From Cognaticolwellia beringensis (GTDB taxonomy: Bacteria > Pseudomonadota > Gammaproteobacteria > Enterobacterales > Alteromonadaceae), in NCBI RefSeq assembly GCF_002076895.1, contig NZ_CP020465.1:3968001-4032000 (forward strand): a stretch of DNA of 64,000 nt, given 5' to 3'. Made by a program: the position numbers and the translations under genes. Within the stretch, counting starts at the first letter, position 1. Each line of letters opens with the position of its first letter. Under the pieces are notes generated by a model. That model saw only the letters and a list, made by a program, of their open reading frames with translations, had not been told where the DNA came from and ran no database searches. Shown piece after piece: positions 57,600 to 64,000 of the stretch.

Positions 57600-59705
57600 A
57601 TGAAATTTAAAACATCACCTGTAGCTTTGGCTATTTTTACTAGCATTGTTACACCAACAATTTTTGCCGCTGACACGTCATCGAATACCTTATCTAAAAA
57701 CCTAGAGCAAGCTACAGAAGTTATCACTGTTAATGGCGACTTTCGCACGAGTTCGCTTCAAAAAACGGCAAGTTCTTTATCTGTTATCGCTAGTGATGAA
57801 ATTAGCGCTCGTAACGCACAGAACTTAGAAGAGATCATTGCTCGAGCACCCAATATAAATTTTTCTAGTGGTACTCAACGCGCTAGATATTATCAAATTC
57901 GCGGTATTGGTGAGCGTAGCCAATTTAAAGAGCCAATTAATCCATCTGTTGGTTTAGTGATTGATGGAATAGATTTTTCTAGCATAGGTAGCATAGCGTC
58001 AACGTTTGATGTTGAACAAGTCGAAGTTTATCGTGGTCCACAAGGCACACGCTTTGGTGCTAATGCCATGGCTGGAATGATAAATATTACTTCCAGTGCA
58101 CCTACCGACAGTTTTGAGGGTAAAGTCAAATTATCTGCAGGAAATTACGACAGCTATAGCGCTGGCTTGGTATTGTCTGGTCCCGCAACTGAAAAGGTAA
58201 ATTATCGCATAGCTATTGAACAGTTCAGTAGTGATGGTTTTATTGAAAATGATTTTCTAAATCGTGACGACACTAATAATCGTGATGAATTAACCCTGCG
58301 TGGCAAGTTAGCGATTAAAGCAAGTAATGACTTAACTATTGACTTAACCGCGTTTGTTGCTGATTTTGATAATGGCTACGATGCGTTCTCACTTGCTAAT
58401 ACTCGCCAAACTTTATCAGACCAACCGGGATTTGATCGCCAAGACACCAAAGCGTTAGCGGCTAAATTTACGTATAGCGGTTTTAATGACTTTACAGTTG
58501 AAAGTATTATTAGCTATGCTGATTCAGCACTGGACTACGGCTATGATGAAGATTGGGCCTATGAGGGGATTCGTCCAGGATGGGAATATAGTTCAGAAGA
58601 TCACTATTTTCGTGATAAAACATCAACGACTTTTGAATTAAGGGCAGTATCAGAGCCAGGTGGTGAAATTTTTAATAACACAACGGCTTGGATAACAGGA
58701 TTATACTTTAAGCAAGAAAAAGAGGACTTATTACGTCAATACACTTATTTGTCTAGCGATTTTAGCTCATCTTTTGATACCGAGAATATTGCTGCATTTG
58801 TTCAGTTTGACACTCAACTTAATCATAAACTAAGCCTGACAACGGGCTTAAGGGTAGAGCGCAGAAATTCAGATTACATCGATGCAGAGCAACTTAGTTT
58901 TGATCCTAGCGATACTATGGTTGGCGGTAAAGTGGTGTTGTCATTCCAAATGGACGACAATAATTTATTTTATGGCTCAGTAAATCGCGGTTATAAAGCC
59001 GGCGGTGCTAATACTGATGGTAGTTTACCCGCTAATCTTCGTGAGTTTACGCCTGAATACTTATGGAATTATGAATTAGGCTATAAAGTCAGTCTATTGG
59101 ACAATCAAGCTTATGTTCGAAGCGCGATATTTTATATGGATAGAGACGATATGCAGGTACGTACGTCTTATTTAGAAGAACGACAAGATGGCAGCACAGA
59201 CTTTGTTTCATATTTAGGTAATGCGGCAACGGGTAGTAATCTAGGTCTTGAATTTGAGGCAGGCTGGCAAATTACCTCTAAACTTGAAATATACGGTGCG
59301 TTAGGGCTTTTAGATACTGAATATAAAGGTTTTATTGCCGCAGATGGAATCGACAAGTCAGGTGACGAACAAGCACATGCACCTAGCTATCAATTTAATC
59401 TCGGTTTGAATTATCAATTATCTGATCATTTATTAGTTAATATTTCGGTTGATGGTAAGGATGAGTTCTTGTTTTCTGATACTCATCAAGAAAAGTCAGA
59501 GTCAATTGAAGTCGTTAATATGTCCATTAGTTATGCCAGAGATGATTGGCAAGTGAAGCTATGGGCGCGTAACTTATTGGATGAAACTTACGCGACCCGT
59601 GGCTTTTATTTCGGCAATGACCCCAGAGACGAATACACCGCCAAAGCCTATTATCAATTAGCTGAACCCGCTGTTTTTGGTGCAACTTTCGACTATGAAT
59701 TTTAG
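57600..59705 (+). CDS. TonB-dependent outer membrane receptor, probable thiamine importer
   Basis: A 701-residue TonB-dependent receptor. Signal peptide 1-23 (ending IFA), a TonB box EVITVNG (about 40-46), plug domain (about 50-165, with PSVGLVIDGI and QVEVYRGPQGTRFGANAMAG) and a 22-stranded barrel ending in the typical C-terminal Phe (FDYEF). It takes its energy from TonB-ExbBD. The TPP riboswitch in its leader and the thiamine-related genes downstream identify the ligand as thiamine or a relative; without them it would be a generic receptor. Confidence 0.88.
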   Translation: MKFKTSPVALAIFTSIVTPTIFAADTSSNTLSKNLEQATEVITVNGDFRTSSLQKTASSLSVIASDEISARNAQNLEEIIARAPNINFSSGTQRARYYQIRGIGERSQFKEPINPSVGLVIDGIDFSSIGSIASTFDVEQVEVYRGPQGTRFGANAMAGMINITSSAPTDSFEGKVKLSAGNYDSYSAGLVLSGPATEKVNYRIAIEQFSSDGFIENDFLNRDDTNNRDELTLRGKLAIKASNDLTIDLTAFVADFDNGYDAFSLANTRQTLSDQPGFDRQDTKALAAKFTYSGFNDFTVESIISYADSALDYGYDEDWAYEGIRPGWEYSSEDHYFRDKTSTTFELRAVSEPGGEIFNNTTAWITGLYFKQEKEDLLRQYTYLSSDFSSSFDTENIAAFVQFDTQLNHKLSLTTGLRVERRNSDYIDAEQLSFDPSDTMVGGKVVLSFQMDDNNLFYGSVNRGYKAGGANTDGSLPANLREFTPEYLWNYELGYKVSLLDNQAYVRSAIFYMDRDDMQVRTSYLEERQDGSTDFVSYLGNAATGSNLGLEFEAGWQITSKLEIYGALGLLDTEYKGFIAADGIDKSGDEQAHAPSYQFNLGLNYQLSDHLLVNISVDGKDEFLFSDTHQEKSESIEVVNMSISYARDDWQVKLWARNLLDETYATRGFYFGNDPRDEYTAKAYYQLAEPAVFGATFDYEF

Positions 59706-59859
59706 TTGGGAGTTTTAATAAGTTATTGTTATTAGATTTTTTTGCGATAAAAAATAATTGTAGCGGATAAGTATAAATATAGTGCAACACATTGAGTAAT
59801 CAACTTGGTATAAAGACTAATGTGTTGTTTATTTAATAATATTATTAAGAGAATTAAAT

Positions 59860-60126
59860 ATGAAAATATCAATTGAAATTAGTTTATACCCGCTAGCGGA
59901 AGACAAATTTAAAACTGAAATATGGGCGTTTATTAAACGTTTACGTTTAGTTTCAGGTTTAACGGTAGTAACCAATGGCATGAGTACGCAAGTATTTGGT
60001 GATTATGATTTAGCTACACAACATGTCATGGCTGAAATAAAACATGTGCATCAAACGCTAAATGCTGCGGTATTTATTTGCAAATTTATAGGCGGAGATC
60101 GATCTGTTGTAGAAGCTGAATCATAA
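59860..60126 (+). CDS. YkoF/MTH1187-family thiamine-binding protein
   Basis: An 88-residue ferredoxin-fold protein of the thiamine-binding (YkoF/MTH1187) family: alternating beta strands and helices, starting ISIEISLYPL and with SGLTVVTNGMSTQVFGDYD in the middle. No signal peptide, so it acts in the cytosol. It may hold thiamine or the HMP moiety after import. The stop and the next start overlap (TAATG). A single domain is half of B. subtilis YkoF, which has two. Confidence 0.8.
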   Translation: MKISIEISLYPLAEDKFKTEIWAFIKRLRLVSGLTVVTNGMSTQVFGDYDLATQHVMAEIKHVHQTLNAAVFICKFIGGDRSVVEAES

Positions 60127-60800
60127 TGTCGAATTCAATCAGTGCAACAAGCGAAATTATTAATTATTTCACAACATTGCCAGTATTAGAGCTAGTCGCT
60201 GTTGCCGCATCATTACTCTATGTCGTTTTAGCGGCAAAAGGTAATATTTGGTGCTGGCCGGCTGCTATTTTGAGTACCGTATTATATACCGTCATTTTTT
60301 ATGACGTTTATCTATGGATGGATAGCCTACTGCAGTTGTATTATTTACTCATGGCTGTGTATGGTTGGGCTTGCTGGCACAAAAATAGTCGATTGAGCTT
60401 CAATAGTCATTCTAAAGAGCTTTTGTACAGTCAATGGACGCTACATCGTCATAGCAGTATAATTTTGGCTTTAACAGCAGTCTCTTTCGTTTTAGGCTGG
60501 ATAATGGCGACTTATACGCCAGCACATTTTCCATACCTTGATAGCAGCACTACCGTATTTGCGGTGTTTGCTACCTATTTAGTGACCCAAAAAGTACTGG
60601 AAAATTGGTTATACTTTATTGTTATCGATATTGTTTCTATATTTCTTTATGTTGAAAAGGGCTTGTTACCAACCGCTGCGCTATTTGGAGGTTTTGTCAT
60701 TATTGCCGCTTATGGCTATTGGGAATGGCGTAAGCAATATAAGCTGCAATTTCGTCAACAGCACCAAGACATGTGTATTGATAACTCTGTTGCGGGATAA
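60126..60800 (+). CDS. pnuT: PnuT-type thiamine permease (PnuC family)
   Basis: A 224-residue inner-membrane protein with about seven helices. The PnuC pattern is visible: WCWPAAILSTVLYTVIF (about 40-56), LLQLYYLLMAVYGWACW (about 63-79, the ligand-stacking Trp region) and VEKGLLPTAALFGGFVIIAAYGYWEWR near the C terminus, cut short here as a pattern. PnuC transporters take nicotinamide riboside; PnuT members take thiamine. The TPP riboswitch and neighbours indicate thiamine. Facilitated diffusion is completed by a kinase, which follows. Confidence 0.87.
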   Translation: MSNSISATSEIINYFTTLPVLELVAVAASLLYVVLAAKGNIWCWPAAILSTVLYTVIFYDVYLWMDSLLQLYYLLMAVYGWACWHKNSRLSFNSHSKELLYSQWTLHRHSSIILALTAVSFVLGWIMATYTPAHFPYLDSSTTVFAVFATYLVTQKVLENWLYFIVIDIVSIFLYVEKGLLPTAALFGGFVIIAAYGYWEWRKQYKLQFRQQHQDMCIDNSVAG

Positions 60801-60856
60801 CGCTAACTCATTGCTCAATAGTATGTTAACTAGTTTCTGGCATAGCTTATTGGCAA

Positions 60857-61966
60857 GTGTTAAATAAGTTATGTTACTTTTTGGGAAACCTTTTGAAATT
60901 GGATCAATCAATAATAGACCATCAGCAACATTCGTTAACGCTTGAATTATGCCATCTACCTTGTTTTAATCAACTCAAGGTAGAACACATTCGTCATATT
61001 GATGCAGGCTTAAGCAATCCTTGTTTTCATGTTAGCTATGAAAATAAATCCCTATTCGCCAAGTATTTAACGGCTAACAGTATTGAACCATTCGTAAGCC
61101 AACTTGCTGCAAGCGAAGGAATTGCGCCAAAATTAGTCTATGTTGGGCATAACTGGTTAGTTACAGAGTTTATAACAGGTCAGGGGCTTGAGAAAAGCGA
61201 TCAAAGTGAAGATGAAAAAATAGCAATAGTACTAGCGCTATTGGCACGCTGTCATAGTATTCTAGATCTTAGTGTCAGTTATAATAGTCAACGTAACCAT
61301 CAAGCATTAGCTCAGAAAACATTCATTACCGATGTGAATGTACCAACACAGTCCAACATACCTAACCTCGATATATCAGCTACGATCAACCAATTATTAC
61401 AAAAAATAAAACTTAGTGATACTCAAGATAAAGCCCTACAATTTTTATTAAATATTTTACAGAAAAACTTGGTGAACACATCCAAGTTTTTGTCAAACAT
61501 TCAGCAAGTTCTTTGCCATGGAGACACTAACTTTAGTAATGTTATACAGCTTAAAAATGACGATACAAGTGCTGAACCTTTATATAAATTAATTGATTTT
61601 GAGTGCGCATGCATCGCACCAATAGAGTATGAATTAGCGATGCTAATGGCGGTTAATAATATAGATGCGGGTAAAGTTGAACTGATTGAATCGCTTTATC
61701 AGCAAGCAATAATATCCAAAAAATTACCGAATAAACCTTTAGATATTGTCGACAATATAGCAAGTAAAACACAAAACACACTTAAAACATCAACAGTATT
61801 GGTTACGTGTTACCTAGATTTTTCATTCTTAATCAATGCCTTGTGGTACATGGTTGAATATCAGAGTAGAAAGCAATTAAAATACAAAAAATTAGCTATA
61901 AAACAACTCAGCATACTGGCGATTAGGTACCCACAGGCAGATATTGTTTTGAACGAAATGAGATAA
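60857..61966 (+). CDS. thiamine kinase-like protein (APH/choline kinase fold)
   Basis: A protein of up to 369 residues with the aminoglycoside phosphotransferase/choline kinase fold. LFAKY holds the ATP Lys, LCHGDTNFSNV is the catalytic loop (Asp near 223) and KLIDFECACI the metal loop (Asp near 250). The context (TPP riboswitch, receptor, binding protein, PnuT) points to phosphorylation and trapping of thiamine, as E. coli ThiK does, but ThiK is not proven by sequence alone. The start is uncertain: GTG at 60857 has a weak ribosome binding site; TTG at 60893 after GGGAAACC is the alternative. Confidence 0.75.
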   Translation: MLNKLCYFLGNLLKLDQSIIDHQQHSLTLELCHLPCFNQLKVEHIRHIDAGLSNPCFHVSYENKSLFAKYLTANSIEPFVSQLAASEGIAPKLVYVGHNWLVTEFITGQGLEKSDQSEDEKIAIVLALLARCHSILDLSVSYNSQRNHQALAQKTFITDVNVPTQSNIPNLDISATINQLLQKIKLSDTQDKALQFLLNILQKNLVNTSKFLSNIQQVLCHGDTNFSNVIQLKNDDTSAEPLYKLIDFECACIAPIEYELAMLMAVNNIDAGKVELIESLYQQAIISKKLPNKPLDIVDNIASKTQNTLKTSTVLVTCYLDFSFLINALWYMVEYQSRKQLKYKKLAIKQLSILAIRYPQADIVLNEMR

Positions 61967-62036
61967 GGCGCACTAATCTTAGGATTAGTGGTAGTGCGAG
62001 AATAACTTGCTTAGCGCATAATTACATTAACCTCAC

Positions 62037-63125
62037 TTGTTGGTGTATTGTGTGAATTGGAAAGAGTTTGTAGAAAATAGAAATCGCTTATTTTGGTTGG
62101 TTCATACCGCTGGTTGGTGTGGTTTTGCCTTAGTACATTACTTAGGCTCATTACTGCACGACTTACGCGATATTTTTCTTGTTATTATCTTATTGAATGC
62201 CTATGCCGGTTGGTTATTTACCGCACCGCTTAGGTATATCTATCGTCGTATCTGGAATTTTACCCCGTTAAAAATTGCCATCGTGGTGATATTAGCTTCT
62301 TATTGCACGGGTGTATTATGGCAAGTAGTCAAAAACATCAATTATTGGGAAATATATAAACACGGTTACCGACCTGACTTTTGGCTGTATTACACCAAAA
62401 ATAGCCTGTTATCTTTCTTTATTATTTTAAGTTGGAGCGGCTTATATTTTGGTACTAAATACTACCAAATGCTACAAATAGAAAAACAAAATGTATTACG
62501 CGCCAATACTGTTGCTCATCAAGCGCAGCTTAAAATGTTACGTTATCAACTCAATCCCCACTTTTTATTTAATACCCTTAATGCAATATCAACCTTAATT
62601 TTGGTGGAAGAAAACAAAGCGGCCAATGGCATGGTCACTAAATTAAGTGAATTTTTACGTTATTCACTTGAAAAAGATCCCATGAAGCGAGTTACGCTCG
62701 ATAGCGAATTACAAGCACTCAGGCTTTATTTAGATATTGAAAAAGTGCGATTCGAAGAGCGATTACAAGTAACCTTTGATGTTGCTAATGACTGTAAATT
62801 TGCCTTGGTGCCTAGCATGATATTGCAGCCCTTAGCTGAAAATGCGATTAAGCATGCTGTTGCCGTGCAAGAGCAAGGCGGCGGAATTCATGTGAAGGTG
62901 CACCGATTTGGTAACGATTTATTGATAGAGTTAGCTGATGATGGGCCCGGTGCAGACATTATAAATGGCAACTTATTTCGTGAGAATGGTGTTGGTTTAG
63001 TCAATACTCGTGAACGATTACAGGCTTTATATCAGAAGGATTTTTCTTTAGTTGTTGCCAACAACACACCAACTGGTGTTAAAATCAGTATACGCATTCC
63101 CTATGAAGTTGGCCATCGAGTATGA
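62037..63125 (+). CDS. LytS/YehU-type sensor histidine kinase
   Basis: A 362-residue membrane kinase. Four or five N-terminal helices (to about residue 140) are followed by a short coiled coil and the His_kinase domain with the phospho-acceptor His in LNPHFLFNTLNAIS (about 180), then an ATPase domain with ENAIKHA and DDGPG and GVGLVNTRERL. It signals to the LytTR regulator that overlaps it by ATGA. The start is uncertain: no ATG is in frame; TTG at 62037 and GTG at 62052 are possible. Signal unknown. Confidence 0.9.
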   Translation: MLVYCVNWKEFVENRNRLFWLVHTAGWCGFALVHYLGSLLHDLRDIFLVIILLNAYAGWLFTAPLRYIYRRIWNFTPLKIAIVVILASYCTGVLWQVVKNINYWEIYKHGYRPDFWLYYTKNSLLSFFIILSWSGLYFGTKYYQMLQIEKQNVLRANTVAHQAQLKMLRYQLNPHFLFNTLNAISTLILVEENKAANGMVTKLSEFLRYSLEKDPMKRVTLDSELQALRLYLDIEKVRFEERLQVTFDVANDCKFALVPSMILQPLAENAIKHAVAVQEQGGGIHVKVHRFGNDLLIELADDGPGADIINGNLFRENGVGLVNTRERLQALYQKDFSLVVANNTPTGVKISIRIPYEVGHRV

Positions 63126-63946
63126 GCAAGCAGCTCACCACTATAATTGTTGATGACGAACCCCTTGCCAGAAAAGGTCTTGCGGTTCGTTTACAAGTGC
63201 ACAAAGACATTAACATTATTGCCCAATGCACTAATGGCAGAGAAGCATTAGAAGCTGTTAGGGCTTATCAACCAGATCTCATTTTTCTCGATATTCAAAT
63301 GCCAGGTTTAAACGGCTTTGAAGTCGTTGAAGCGATTATTGAGCAGGACTTATTATTGCCTATGGTGGTTTTTGTGACCGCTTATGATCAATACGCCATG
63401 CAAGCCTTTGAAGTACACGCACAAGATTACTTACTTAAACCTGCTGACGAACAACGCTTAGCGCAAACTTTAGATAAAATCCGCCAAAGCATCAGTAGTG
63501 AAGTAAATGCACTTCATAAATCAAAATTAGTGCGTTTAGTGAGTGATGTAACCGGTAACGACTGTGAAAAAATTCTACAAGAATTAGAAAATAACGAACC
63601 CGTCAGTATGTCTAGTTATTCCGACGTTTTAGCGATAAAAGACGCCGGAGAAGTCAGCCGGGTGCCCGTAAAAGATATTTTATGGATTGACGCTGCTGGC
63701 GACTATATGTGCGTGCATACTCATGATAATACCCATATCTTACGTAAAACCATGAAGCAGCTCGAAGAAGTGCTAGACCCAAGACGCTTTCTACGCAGCC
63801 ACCGCTCTACCATAGTGAACAAAAGTTACATTGATAAGTTTTGCAGCCAACTTAATGGTGAGTATTATTTAGTGATGTCAAACGGCAAAGAATTAAAAGT
63901 CAGTCGTAGCTATAAAGAGAAAGTTAAAAAAGCGGTGACGACTTAA
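63122..63946 (+). CDS. LytTR-family response regulator
   Basis: A 274-residue regulator. The receiver (1-125) has IIVDDEPLARKGL, the phospho-acceptor Asp in LIFLDIQMPG (about residue 59) and Lys in LLKPAD. The C-terminal LytTR DNA-binding domain (about 168-274) shows VPVKDILWIDAAGDY and RFLRSHRSTIVN. It pairs with the overlapping kinase. Its targets are not evident; the thiamine cluster next door already has a riboswitch. Confidence 0.93.
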   Translation: MSKQLTTIIVDDEPLARKGLAVRLQVHKDINIIAQCTNGREALEAVRAYQPDLIFLDIQMPGLNGFEVVEAIIEQDLLLPMVVFVTAYDQYAMQAFEVHAQDYLLKPADEQRLAQTLDKIRQSISSEVNALHKSKLVRLVSDVTGNDCEKILQELENNEPVSMSSYSDVLAIKDAGEVSRVPVKDILWIDAAGDYMCVHTHDNTHILRKTMKQLEEVLDPRRFLRSHRSTIVNKSYIDKFCSQLNGEYYLVMSNGKELKVSRSYKEKVKKAVTT

Positions 63947-64000
63947 CGTATAGATCTTATCATTAATGTTTCATGAATAGATATTCTGTCCGCTATTTGG
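63947..64000. other. end of window, noncoding
   Basis: 54 nt after the LytTR gene; nothing recognised. Confidence 0.4.

Overview
The window looks like a chromosomal segment of a marine gammaproteobacterium of the Alteromonadales, most likely a Colwellia or Thalassotalea relative. This is inferred from the AT-rich base composition, gammaproteobacterial versions of GyrA, RpsA, IhfB, LapAB and NrdAB, the conserved block gyrA-serC-aroA-cmk-rpsA-ihfB-lapAB-pyrF, and a rich set of TonB, RND and metal-efflux genes. No rRNA, tRNA, CRISPR array, insertion sequence or phage gene was seen.

Layout. 1-2.5 kb: the N-terminal end of a membrane-anchored signalling protein, a 750-nt leader region with a strong hairpin, a 69-aa unknown ORF joined to a HemD-like protein, and rnk. 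2.5-9.3 kb (minus strand): a lipid A / envelope remodelling cluster made of a PmrAB/QseBC-type two-component system, a small unknown ORF coupled to eptA, dgkA, and an LTA-synthase-like sulfatase-fold transferase. Tandem PmrA-like direct repeats lie upstream of both transcription blocks. 9.5-10 kb: mntP. 10.2-25.5 kb: a copper and iron island, with a Met/His/Cys-rich exported protein, a DUF411 lipoprotein, a CusC-CusB-CusA efflux system whose CusB carries two C-terminal CusF-like domains, two tandem NTF2-like exported proteins, a formyltransferase-fold enzyme, a MerR regulator with a clear MerR-type operator, CopA, a membrane-anchored cupredoxin, and a cytochrome c-FTR1 iron permease under a Fur box. 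25.5-28.2 kb is gene-poor, holding a flavodoxin-like protein and another NTF2-like protein. 28.2-34.8 kb: an OmpA-family porin, yfaE-nrdB-nrdA with NrdR boxes, and gph-ubiG. 36-50.4 kb: housekeeping genes. 50.7-56.7 kb: a three-gene RND drug efflux operon. 56.8 kb: hinT. 57.3-62 kb: a TPP-riboswitch-controlled thiamine salvage cluster (TonB receptor, YkoF-like thiamine-binding protein, PnuT-like permease, thiamine-kinase-like protein). 62-64 kb: a LytS/LytTR-type two-component pair.

How the genes work together. In the lipid cluster, EptA and the LTA-synthase-like enzyme are both expected to move phospholipid head groups and release diacylglycerol, and DgkA between them would recycle it. The two-component system beside them, with PmrA-like boxes in front of each block, suggests one regulon. 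In the metal island, cytosolic Cu(I) is exported by CopA and periplasmic copper is removed by Cus, while several small Cys/His/Met-rich exported proteins probably bind copper. The last large cluster would bring thiamine across the outer and inner membranes and trap it by phosphorylation, shut off by TPP. Functions are assigned from recognisable motifs and context only; no database search was run.
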